IMG/VR virus record: IMGVR_UViG_3300050821_016215 | Location: 1 to 56,849 of that record | Direction: 5' to 3' (one strand) | DNA length: 56,849 bases | Origin: a virus | In this document: positions 6,002 to 12,919 of the stretch, in pieces | Layout of the letters: every line of letters starts with the position of its first letter | Numbering within the stretch: position 1 is the first letter of the stretch | Translations under genes and position numbers: made by a program | Notes under the pieces: model-generated | Database searches by the model: none | Told to the model about the DNA's origin: nothing | The model's input: only the letters and a program-made list of their open reading frames with translations

Positions 6002-7540
6002 TTATTGAATAATTGGGGATCCCGACTGCCCGGCCCCCGCAGCGGTCGTGTGCTGCAAAGCCCCGATGTCCAGGGCCCCCGTCCCCCCCGCCAGCAACGC
6101 CCCCGGAAACGCAACCCCCTGCGCGGCCTTCCCCGCACCGGCGGTATTGTTGAGCGTGAACACATTCCCAGCCCCATTGGTGAACGGGTCGCCCGTCAAC
6201 GTGACGTCGTTGGCCCCGCTCGTCATCCCCACAATCGCCCCTCCGGTGTTGCCAAAGAAAGCGTTGTAGTTTTCCCATTGCGCGTTGGCGACATAGGTGG
6301 TGTTGGGGCTATTGAGCCCGATCCCGGTATTGTTGACGAAGATCGAATTCGAGACCACGAAGGGATAGTTGCTCACGACGCCGATCCGCAACCCGTCTTG
6401 GGAATTTCCGTAGGAGACCGAGTTGATCAGGATCACATTCCCCGTCATGTTGTTGACGAAAAACCCTTCGTTCTTTTCGGCCCCGGTGCTGCCGGTGTTG
6501 TTGGCGCTGATGCAGTGCAGGCAGAGCGACCCTCCGTTGAGGTTGAACCCCACCGCCAGATTGTTCCCCGTGGCCCCGTTCGCGATCGCGACACACCAGA
6601 TACAGCTTGACGCAACCCCCTGGCTCCCAACCTGGAAGCCTCCCGATCGTGACGTGCTCCCAGGGTTGTTGTGGCTGTAGCAGTTCAGGCACATCCCCCC
6701 GTTGCCTCCGCTCAGATTGAGCGAGATCCCATAGGCGCCGCAATTCTTGGCCTCCAGGTTTTGGCCCGAGTTCCCGTTGGCGTTGATGGAAAAGCCGGTG
6801 CTGTTCACGAGGCTGTTGCAGTCGAAAACGAAATTGCGGACGATCAGGTTTTGGAGGTTGTTGTTGTTGTCGATCGAGAGGAGTGTGTAGCCGCTCCCGC
6901 TGGTGCTCTGGATGGTCGCTTTGCCGTTGTCGCCTCGCGCGGTCGTGTAGCCGTTGACCTGGATCGAGCATGCGTTGGTCGCGGCGGTACAGGTCGGCCC
7001 CAGCGATTGATTGGCCGTCACGGCATAGGTGGCGTCGGCCTTGACCCAACCGGTCTGTTGGATATTGCTGGTGGTCCCCAGGGCGGTGTTGAGGGTCGTC
7101 AAGGCGTTGAGGGCGCCCCCGATGTTGAGGGTCGCGCCGGTGCCGGTGGTGAGGCCCGTGGAGCGGTCGACCGTCACGGTGGTCGAGTTGGTGAAGACGG
7201 TTATCTCGTAGCGGGCCGCCGCGATGGCGCCGGTGCCACCGGTGATGTAGACGATGTTGCCCACCGAGGCGGCCGTGAAGGCGGCAGTGGCGGACACGAT
7301 AGTGGTGGTGCCGGCGGTCACGAGGTCGGTGGTCGAGATGTTGTTGACGGCACTTTGGCAGTTCGTGCAGGCGGCCGCGTTCTTGTTATTGAAGACCGAC
7401 ATGTCGGTCCCGGAGGCCCCGGTGACGAATCCCCCGCCGTTGGTGGCGGCCCCTAGGGTGCGGACTTCCCAGGTGGTCAAATTTGGTAATGCGCACCAGG
7501 AGATGCGGGCCAGCAGCAGCAAGAGCACAAAACGTTTCAT
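6002..7540 (-). CDS. Secreted right-handed beta-helix protein, candidate tail-spike/adhesin
   Basis: 512 aa with a Sec signal peptide (MKRFVLLLLLARISWCA). The body is rich in Asn, Gly, Ser and Thr, with repeated short strands (LLSIDNNNNLQNLIVRNFVF, NCYSHNN, NSVSYGN) typical of right-handed parallel beta-helices. The C-terminal part (PGALLAGGTGALDIGALQ) is a pattern common in phage receptor-binding and polysaccharide-processing beta-helix proteins. A signal peptide on such a protein is unusual for a cytoplasmically assembled tailed virion. The start overlaps the upstream stop as ATGA just downstream of a forward repeat. Confidence 0.75.
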   Translation of the reverse strand: MKRFVLLLLLARISWCALPNLTTWEVRTLGAATNGGGFVTGASGTDMSVFNNKNAAACTNCQSAVNNISTTDLVTAGTTTIVSATAAFTAASVGNIVYITGGTGAIAAARYEITVFTNSTTVTVDRSTGLTTGTGATLNIGGALNALTTLNTALGTTSNIQQTGWVKADATYAVTANQSLGPTCTAATNACSIQVNGYTTARGDNGKATIQSTSGSGYTLLSIDNNNNLQNLIVRNFVFDCNSLVNSTGFSINANGNSGQNLEAKNCGAYGISLNLSGGNGGMCLNCYSHNNPGSTSRSGGFQVGSQGVASSCIWCVAIANGATGNNLAVGFNLNGGSLCLHCISANNTGSTGAEKNEGFFVNNMTGNVILINSVSYGNSQDGLRIGVVSNYPFVVSNSIFVNNTGIGLNSPNTTYVANAQWENYNAFFGNTGGAIVGMTSGANDVTLTGDPFTNGAGNVFTLNNTAGAGKAAQGVAFPGALLAGGTGALDIGALQHTTAAGAGQSGSPIIQ

Positions 7541-7758
7541 GGATTGGCGACCCCACTTTCAGGCTGCGGGTCAAGCTGTTTCTGGTCGTTCCCCGCAAGA
7601 GTCCGGAAGCGGAGCTCCAGTTGTTTCGCCCGGCGGTCGCGGCAAAACTGGACCCACTCGGCAAGGACCTGCCGATCTTTCGCAGTGAGGACTTGACCCT
7701 TTTTGACGTTCGCCAGCACGACGGTTCCATCCGGCATCTTGATAGGCTCGCAACTCAT
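7537..7758 (-). CDS. Hypothetical small protein (73 aa)
   Basis: Not recognised. The start MSCEPIKMPDG follows a reversed repeat; a frame from 7791 would translate part of that repeat. The body (TVVLANVKKGQVLTAKDRQ, AEWVQFCRDRR) is compact and charged. The last ~19 residues (AGNDQ through GVANP) come from a forward repeat. The gene is thus flanked by one repeat on each side in opposite orientations. Confidence 0.6.
   Translation of the reverse strand: MSCEPIKMPDGTVVLANVKKGQVLTAKDRQVLAEWVQFCRDRRAKQLELRFRTLAGNDQKQLDPQPESGVANP
7544..7595 (-). repeat. Junction repeat copy 8
   Basis: Forward relative to the minus genes. It is translated as the tail of the 7758 gene and ends at the start codon of the beta-helix protein. 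Confidence 0.85.
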
Positions 7759-7771
7759 CTCACTAGCCCTT

Positions 7772-7824
7772 CGGGGAACGACCCCACGCAATCCCCAGCG
7801 AAGCCCTCAAGGCCGTGTCGCCAA
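7772..7824 (+). repeat. Junction repeat copy 9
   Basis: Reversed relative to the minus genes, between the 7829 stop and the 7758 start. Nearly identical to the copy at 40131. Confidence 0.85.
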
Positions 7825-7828
7825 ACCA

Positions 7829-8485
7829 TCATGTTGCATTGCATGGAATCACCAGACTCACTACGGTTGCCGTTGCCACAGCTTGTAGGTTGACCCCAAT
7901 GATATCGAACGCCGCTACCGCCGTCGTGGTGAACAGTGTAACTGAGGTCGAATGGAGCGCGGTCCCAGAACTCAACGCCAAAAATCCCCCCGTCAAAATT
8001 GAGTTCCCCACCGTGGGGATTGCGGTTCCGGTCGCGACCTTCCAGACGTCGAAACTGACGGTCCCCGCATCCGCCGTGATGTTGTAGCCCGTGATCGTGC
8101 ATGCGAACGGCATCGTAAAATAGGTCGTCTTGCCGCTCGTGAGCGCCGAACCCCCACCGTCGAAAGCAGCTCCAAAGCTGCGGACCAATTGATTGTTGGT
8201 CACACAGGTCCCGGTGGTCGTGATGGTGGTGCCGCCACACACCACGCTGGTGACGCTCCCCCCGGAGCCGATCGCCGTCAGGACCGTCACTTTATTGATG
8301 GCGTCGTCGCTGCAACTCATGCCGGTGGAGCAATTCAGGGTGGTGCGGGCCACCAAGGGGGTCCCCATGTTTTGCACCAAGTTGTAGGCCGCGGCCGTGA
8401 TGCCGCTCGCGCTTACCGGGTGTTCGAGCAGAAAGGGCGTTAGGGCCATGAGGACCATTAAGGCCAGCATCGCGTAATGTTTCAT
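7829..8485 (-). CDS. Secreted virion-like beta protein (218 aa)
   Basis: A Sec signal peptide (MKHYAMLALMVLMALTPFLL) is followed by a Thr/Ser/Gly-rich beta protein. The C-terminal part (TMPFACTITGYNITAD, VSFDVWKVATG, DIIGVNLQAVATATVV) matches the tail-fibre-type beta-sandwich pattern in which an ITGW strand, a DIWK strand and a GDVIGFNV strand follow each other. A structural or adhesin role outside the cytoplasm is likely. The start lies immediately after a forward repeat; an upstream extension to 8572 would translate the repeat. Confidence 0.65.
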   Translation of the reverse strand: MKHYAMLALMVLMALTPFLLEHPVSASGITAAAYNLVQNMGTPLVARTTLNCSTGMSCSDDAINKVTVLTAIGSGGSVTSVVCGGTTITTTGTCVTNNQLVRSFGAAFDGGGSALTSGKTTYFTMPFACTITGYNITADAGTVSFDVWKVATGTAIPTVGNSILTGGFLALSSGTALHSTSVTLFTTTAVAAFDIIGVNLQAVATATVVSLVIPCNAT

Positions 8486-8488
8486 GGT

Positions 8489-8540
8489 TTGGCGACCCCA
8501 CTTTCGGGCTTGCGCTTCAGGTCCGGCCGGTCGTTCCCCG
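8489..8540 (-). repeat. Junction repeat copy 10
   Basis: Forward relative to the minus genes, ending at the start codon of the 8485 gene. Confidence 0.85.
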
Positions 8541-8568
8541 CAACTGTTTCTCCACCGCATCAATTGCC

Positions 8569-9174
8569 TCAAGACCCCACGCAGTGCCAGGATAACAACT
8601 CCCCATTGGTGAAGTTGGTTTCGACCCCGGTCGCAAATGCAAACCCCTCAAACGTCAAGGCGGTGGTGGTGGGGATTGCGGTAACGCCCTGCAGCTTCGC
8701 CGCCCCCGGCGCGGTAAGGAGATTCTGTACCAGGCACACCGGAGCATTGGTCCAGCTATGGGCGAACGAAACAGTACCGCGGGAGGTCGCGGTCCCCGAC
8801 CCGACTGTCACCACTCCATCGAGGTCCGAGCCCGCGATCGAATCCCCCGAGGTGTTGAAGTGCACGGTGATGACCGGAATGCCCCCGCCGCCAGTCAGAT
8901 GGTTCACTCGGGGATTGAGGGCCATTTGGGTCCAGTGACCCGGTGTGCCGGTCATGTCGCAGAAATACAAGTTTTGTCCCGACCCCACCGGCACATCACT
9001 GGCAAAGAACACCTGGGGACGCACACACGGGCCGGGCAATTGGGCCACGGTGCCGTTTTGCAACAGAAGCGCCGGCGCTTGGTACAACTGAGGTTGGGCC
9101 TTGATCAACATGGCCAATCCCAACAGGACCAGGGCGGCCACCACCCCCACCAATATGGCGATGCTGCGCCTCAC
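8569..9174 (-). CDS. Signal-anchored secreted protein (201 aa)
   Basis: The GTG start at 9174 overlaps the upstream stop as GTGA. The N-terminus (MRRSIAILVGVVAALVLLGLA) is a signal peptide or membrane anchor. The exported part is beta-rich with repeated Thr/Gly strands (LDGVVTVGSGTATSRGTV, FEGFAFATGVETNF) and four scattered Cys. No enzyme motif is seen. The neighbourhood suggests a structural component of the same surface or virion assembly as its three neighbours with signal peptides. Confidence 0.6.
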   Translation of the reverse strand: MRRSIAILVGVVAALVLLGLAMLIKAQPQLYQAPALLLQNGTVAQLPGPCVRPQVFFASDVPVGSGQNLYFCDMTGTPGHWTQMALNPRVNHLTGGGGIPVITVHFNTSGDSIAGSDLDGVVTVGSGTATSRGTVSFAHSWTNAPVCLVQNLLTAPGAAKLQGVTAIPTTTALTFEGFAFATGVETNFTNGELLSWHCVGS

Positions 9175-9734
9175 GGCAGCAACCCCGACAGTACGCTCAC
9201 GGTGAAGCTGCAACCCGCGGTCACCTGATCGATATTTTGGCCGGTGCTGGTCAAAGAGGCCACCACGTTAACGGCCGCCGATGTATCGGCCCCCGTGAGC
9301 AACGGCAGCGCGGTCGTGATGTTGGTAGCCGAAACCGCCGCCTCCAAATCGTACCCCGTGGCGCTAATGAGGTAAAAGTTTGGTGAGGACGCCGTGCCGA
9401 GCCCGCTCGCCAGGCTGGCGGTCCCAGTGCACTGAACAGCGCTCTTGATCCGGTAGCTTTGTACGAACCCGTTGGCGGGCAACCCAAACAGCACGATGTT
9501 CTGGGTGAGGGCCGCGGCCTTGTTGGGCCCCAGGGCCCCGTTGATCGACCAGCACCCGTTGGCATTCGCGCAACCGTTGACCCCGTTCCCAATCGCGGTA
9601 ACAAGATAGCTGCTCCAGAGGGGAAACGGGGTGACGACCGCTTGCGCGATGTTGCTTCCCTGCAGGCCCGGCCCCACCAGCAGTGCGAGGGCCAATAACG
9701 CCATCCCGATACTGCGGACGCTAAAATTGAGCAT
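9171..9734 (-). CDS. Secreted protein (187 aa)
   Basis: N-terminal signal peptide (RSIGMALLALALLVGPG), then a Ser/Thr/Ala-rich beta protein with a paired-Cys loop (NGCANANGCWS) that could form a disulfide outside the cytoplasm. No known domain is recognised. It overlaps the upstream gene by 14 bp and the downstream gene as GTGA. Confidence 0.6.
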   Translation of the reverse strand: MLNFSVRSIGMALLALALLVGPGLQGSNIAQAVVTPFPLWSSYLVTAIGNGVNGCANANGCWSINGALGPNKAAALTQNIVLFGLPANGFVQSYRIKSAVQCTGTASLASGLGTASSPNFYLISATGYDLEAAVSATNITTALPLLTGADTSAAVNVVASLTSTGQNIDQVTAGCSFTVSVLSGLLP

Positions 9735-10767
9735 AAGAAAACTGCCCCGTCGCCCTCACGCCTGCGCTGAGGTTTAGACACACCGCATTTCCCGCCACCG
9801 AAATCAAAGGAGACTGGTCGGCCAGGAAATCCTCCGCGATCGCCGCAACATTCTGATAGAGACCACTCAGGTTGCTGGTGCCCGCCGCACAATTGGCACC
9901 GGTGCCTTGGGTCAACTGGATCGAAACCCCCGCGGCGGTCGTGAGGCTAACCTTGCAGATGTAGATCTGGGTGGTGCCCGATAGCGCGATCTGCTGTATG
10001 TTCCCCATGGTGGAATCGTCCACAATTTTGGTGTTCGGGCATTTTAGTTCCCGATCCCAGGTGGTGCCATTGAACAACGTGGGGAACACAAGATTGACCG
10101 CCGGACCCCCGAGGGCATTCGGGACATCCTGGGTGTTGGAAATCCCGTCCGTAAACGTCACCTGGGTTCCGGCCGGTTGAAGTCTCCCGCCTGTGTCGGT
10201 CGAGATCCGTTGTACGTCCGTCCCATCGAAGCCCGAGACCTGCACCGGGGACTTCGTCGGTACTGCCCCGGCGGCATCCGGACCGTCCACCACACAGGGG
10301 GTCGTGGTGGTGCCGGGGCATGGACTCGTCACCGGAGCCGCGCCCGCCGAGGCGGCGCTCCTGGACCCGAACACAAACCCCAGGATGTTGGCACTCTGGG
10401 AATCGCTGATCACCCGCACAAAGGGCTGGAAGCCCGCCAGTTGGATGATGCCGCTGGGGGTAGCGGTCGAGGGATTGGCCCCCTGGATGATGGTCGAGCC
10501 CGCGAAGGTCACCCAGGTGCCTGGTACCCCCCCGACGTTGGGGGCGCTCTGGAGTTCGATCTGGAGCGCGCCGGCGGCAACCTGGTCATAGGTGACCGTC
10601 CAGTTGCTGCACCCGGATTGCCGGTTATCGATCACGAGGGTTTGGGCGGCGGCCGAGAAGGCGAACGCAGCGCCGTTGACGGGGCAATCGGGATCGACGC
10701 GCACAAGCTGCTGGGCGGCCGCCGGCAACATTGCCAGAAAACAAAGCGCAAGAAATCGAATCTTCAT
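9721..10767 (-). CDS. Secreted virion-like protein (348 aa)
   Basis: A clear signal peptide (MKIRFLALCFLAMLPAAAQQ) starts at 10767, where the ATG overlaps the preceding tiny frame as ATGA. The N-terminal third is a beta-domain (WTVTYDQVAAGALQIELQS, SGIIQLAGFQPFVRVIS), followed by a Gly/Pro/Thr linker (SPCPGTTTTPCVVDGPD) and a second beta-rich part. The family is not recognised. A frame opening at 10881 overlaps other small genes and is unlikely. Confidence 0.6.
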   Translation of the reverse strand: MKIRFLALCFLAMLPAAAQQLVRVDPDCPVNGAAFAFSAAAQTLVIDNRQSGCSNWTVTYDQVAAGALQIELQSAPNVGGVPGTWVTFAGSTIIQGANPSTATPSGIIQLAGFQPFVRVISDSQSANILGFVFGSRSAASAGAAPVTSPCPGTTTTPCVVDGPDAAGAVPTKSPVQVSGFDGTDVQRISTDTGGRLQPAGTQVTFTDGISNTQDVPNALGGPAVNLVFPTLFNGTTWDRELKCPNTKIVDDSTMGNIQQIALSGTTQIYICKVSLTTAAGVSIQLTQGTGANCAAGTSNLSGLYQNVAAIAEDFLADQSPLISVAGNAVCLNLSAGVRATGQFSYAQF

Positions 10768-10829
10768 AAGGTTCCAAACCACCGTAGTGCCCAATAGGCC
10801 AGTCCTTCCCCAACGCTCCAGAAAACCAT
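10764..10829 (-). CDS. Tiny ORF (21 aa)
   Basis: The ATG shares its A with the stop of the previous gene (TGATG), and its own stop overlaps the next start as ATGA. The peptide is Trp-rich and hydrophobic (VFWSVGEGLAYWALRWFG). It may be a genuine micropeptide or only a coupling leader. Confidence 0.3.
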   Translation of the reverse strand: MVFWSVGEGLAYWALRWFGTL

Positions 10830-11068
10830 CACTCTCTTGACTGCTCCGAGATTCTCTTCCCCTCCAGGATTCCCTCAGCATGGGATGATTTCTGCGTCAG
10901 GGCCACCAGTTCATCCTTCATGTGGTTGGTGTTGTGTTCGGTCTGGCGCGAGACTTCCAACCCGGCCTTGCTGTGCACGGATGCCCGGTATGAAAACCAT
11001 GCGGACGCTAGCCCGACGACCGACATGGGGAGTGATTGAACAATCGCAATGATGACGAGATCGCTCAT
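10829..11068 (-). CDS. Small membrane protein with C-terminal coiled coil (79 aa)
   Basis: An N-terminal hydrophobic helix (LVIIAIVQSLPMSVVGLASA) is followed by a charged helical tail (EVSRQTEHNTNHMKDELVAL). This one-membrane-helix plus coiled-coil arrangement is common in phage small membrane proteins, including some holins and spanin-like proteins, but function cannot be assigned. A longer overlapping frame to 11971 is antisense-like composition and is rejected. Confidence 0.55.
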   Translation of the reverse strand: MSDLVIIAIVQSLPMSVVGLASAWFSYRASVHSKAGLEVSRQTEHNTNHMKDELVALTQKSSHAEGILEGKRISEQSRE

Positions 11069-11088
11069 AAGGTGACAAAGTAAGCCTT

Positions 11089-11964
11089 TCAGCGGCGCGG
11101 GTAAAACCACCCAAACACCGCCGCGGTGATCATCCCGGTGGCGACCGGACTCCCCAGCGGGATGTTGAAATACACCTGCACGTTCTGGCCACTGATCAAC
11201 CGGATATTGTTGATCCCCGGCACCGATACTTGGTTGAGGCTCCCGAAGGTCGTGTTGACGTTGCCGAGATCGGGCGCGAACCGGTTCCCTACTTTCAAGC
11301 GCCAGAAAATGTTGCCGCTGTAGTCCTGAAACCCCAGGCCGGTGAAGTTGGGGACGAATCGCGTAATGACCCCATCCCAACCATCCGGAACCTGAAACTG
11401 CCCCAGCAGGACATCGAGGCCGCTGAAAGGCCCCGCGGGGGTCGCGACCCCAAAACCCTGTTCGAACTTGCTGGCGTTGCTCGGCATCACGATCCAGGGT
11501 GGTTGGTTGTAGAGAGGCGCCCCCAGCTCGGGGATGTAGCAACAACTCTTCAGGCCGCCATGGTTTTTGATGAAGGTCCAGAGCTGCGCTTCCCGCAAGA
11601 GCCGCATGTCCCAGGGGCCCGGCGTCCACTCGACCGGGAGACGCCTCAACAGTGGGTTGGTGCGTTGCAGGGGCCGGGGCAACACCGAGTCGGGCAACAT
11701 CTGTTGCGCCCAATTGCCGGCCGGTGGTTGGGCCGACGGTGGCCACCAGGTCAAGCCGCCTGGACCGCCCGAGGGCATCGGTGGCGCGTTGGCGAGCGCG
11801 CCGGGGACGCCCCCAGGCGGCAGTACTCCAGGCACCGCGGAGCCTGCACCTTGGAAGGGGAAAGGGCCATAGAGGGGCTGCTGGTAAGCCGTTTGGGTTC
11901 CGGGTTGTTCGGGGGCCCATTCGGTCGGTAGGGGCATTACCACTAAGTCGCCAAGGTTTCGCAT
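11089..11964 (-). CDS. Virion-like protein with Pro-rich N-terminus (291 aa)
   Basis: ATG 11964 has AAGGAAG 7 bp upstream; a GTG one codon earlier is an alternative. Residues about 20-100 are Pro/Gly/Gln-rich and probably disordered. The C-terminal half is a beta-sandwich-like domain (DGVITRFVPNFTG, FWRLKVGNRFAPDLGN, NIRLISGQNVQVYFNIP) ending in aromatic and basic residues (AAVFGWFYPRR). It resembles the other putative jelly-roll proteins of this operon (12137, 17235). A structural role is inferred from position and fold-like pattern only. Confidence 0.6.
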   Translation of the reverse strand: MRNLGDLVVMPLPTEWAPEQPGTQTAYQQPLYGPFPFQGAGSAVPGVLPPGGVPGALANAPPMPSGGPGGLTWWPPSAQPPAGNWAQQMLPDSVLPRPLQRTNPLLRRLPVEWTPGPWDMRLLREAQLWTFIKNHGGLKSCCYIPELGAPLYNQPPWIVMPSNASKFEQGFGVATPAGPFSGLDVLLGQFQVPDGWDGVITRFVPNFTGLGFQDYSGNIFWRLKVGNRFAPDLGNVNTTFGSLNQVSVPGINNIRLISGQNVQVYFNIPLGSPVATGMITAAVFGWFYPRR

Positions 11965-12140
11965 CACACACTTCCTTTTAGGTTGGCGACACCACCACTT
12001 GGTTTCACGCCTGCTGTTTCCGGTCGTTCCCCGGAGACTGTGTGATAAAATCGTTTTGTGCCACGGCGCACGGTGACCTTTGAGTCATCCATACCGGAGT
12101 TGATATCGCCGGTCACTGGCCATGCCGTCAAATCTCTCAT
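11964..12140 (-). CDS. Small protein whose C-terminus is encoded by a junction repeat (58 aa)
   Basis: The ATG overlaps the upstream stop as ATGA, and the TGA overlaps the next ATG as TGATG, so the frame bridges two structural genes exactly. About 36 residues (MRDLTAWPVTGDINSG onward) precede the repeat-encoded tail (SGERPETAGVKPSGGV). No family is recognised. It shows well how a forward repeat keeps the translation chain unbroken. Confidence 0.5.
   Translation of the reverse strand: MRDLTAWPVTGDINSGMDDSKVTVRRGTKRFYHTVSGERPETAGVKPSGGVANLKGSV
11983..12033 (-). repeat. Junction repeat copy 11
   Basis: Forward copy inside the 58-aa frame. It is followed by AAAAGGAAG, a ribosome-binding site for the next gene. 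Confidence 0.85.
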
Positions 12141-12634
12141 GCCGCCTCCCGGAACTTCGGTTCCCCGCCCCAGAGCAAAAACTGCACCCCCGTGGTGTCG
12201 GTACCTGACAAGCTACAGATTTCGAAATCGAGCAAGCCGGGCGCCCCGATGACCAGCAGCTTGGGCAACGGGTTTTGGCGCGCCTGTTGGGATACTGTTC
12301 CGCTGCCGAGCAGCACTTCCGAAAACAGGGTCTCATCCGAACAGTTGTCCCGCACCTGAACCGAGAACTGCCCCACTGGGGCCACGAAGCTGTAGGCCCA
12401 GAAGGCCGACCCAGGAACCACCCGCTGCCCATACCGGAATACGTTGCGGTTGGGGATCGCGGTATGGCCGGCGTCCTCCGGGACCGTTATGATCCGCTGG
12501 GCAAAGCCCCTTGAGCGCCGCAAGGCCTCGTACCCCTCGAGCGCCACAGCCAAGAATCGCAAATCGCACTTCAGGGCCGCCTTGTAGAGGAAGCCGTCCA
12601 GGATGGGGTAGTAGTCAAGGATTTGTTCACTCAT
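12137..12634 (-). CDS. Putative jelly-roll-like virion protein (165 aa)
   Basis: N-terminal helical segment, then a beta pattern (SAFWAYSFVAPVGQFSVQV, LLVIGAPGLLDFEICSLSG, GVQFLLWGGEPKF). This aligns by eye with 17235-17696 and with the repeated domains of the two large paralogues (12920, 15013): an aromatic-rich strand, a GxFxxxxxD strand, then a final strand VxxxFxGxxr. I infer a small virion protein of the same fold. The start overlaps the upstream stop. Confidence 0.55.
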   Translation of the reverse strand: MSEQILDYYPILDGFLYKAALKCDLRFLAVALEGYEALRRSRGFAQRIITVPEDAGHTAIPNRNVFRYGQRVVPGSAFWAYSFVAPVGQFSVQVRDNCSDETLFSEVLLGSGTVSQQARQNPLPKLLVIGAPGLLDFEICSLSGTDTTGVQFLLWGGEPKFREAA

Positions 12635-12846
12635 GCGGCGAGCCTGCTTTCTGGCCCCAACGGGATTTCTTGAAGGTCATGGCCACTGTGTAGCGCGAAC
12701 CATTCATGGAATAGGTCGGCATTCACGCTACCGGCCTGCTGCTTCATCTGTTCAAAATCCGGCGCCAGCAGTTCATTGGGGTTCGTGGCCACCACGGGCC
12801 AGAAGCTTTCACCACATGTGCAGCAGCGGAGTTGATAGTAGGTCAT
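12631..12846 (-). CDS. Small CxxC-containing protein (71 aa)
   Basis: Starts MTYYQLRCCTCGESFWP, with a Cys pair (CTCGESF) typical of a half zinc ribbon; no second pair is seen, so metal binding may need a partner. The rest is acidic and helical. The start follows a reversed repeat; extension to 12909 would translate the repeat. The stop overlaps the next start. Confidence 0.55.
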   Translation of the reverse strand: MTYYQLRCCTCGESFWPVVATNPNELLAPDFEQMKQQAGSVNADLFHEWFALHSGHDLQEIPLGPESRLAA

Positions 12847-12858
12847 CCCACCGGCCTC

Positions 12859-12909
12859 CGGGGAACGACCCCACTGAGCCGAAGTGAAACCCGTTGGTGG
12901 TGTCGCCAA
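12859..12909 (+). repeat. Junction repeat copy 12
   Basis: Reversed relative to the minus genes, between the stop at 12920 and the 12846 start. Confidence 0.85.
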
Positions 12910-12919
12910 ACTATCATCA

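Noticed and set aside
6671-7456. Long plus-strand frame antisense to the beta-helix gene
   Set aside because: Composition is typical of GC-rich antisense shadow (Gly/Arg/Val/Asp runs); no start signal; the minus-strand gene has a signal peptide and a domain pattern.
10829-11971. 380-codon minus frame spanning two structural genes
   Set aside because: Its first 300 codons are an out-of-frame reading of the Pro-rich virion protein; only the last 79 codons, with their own ATG, look real.
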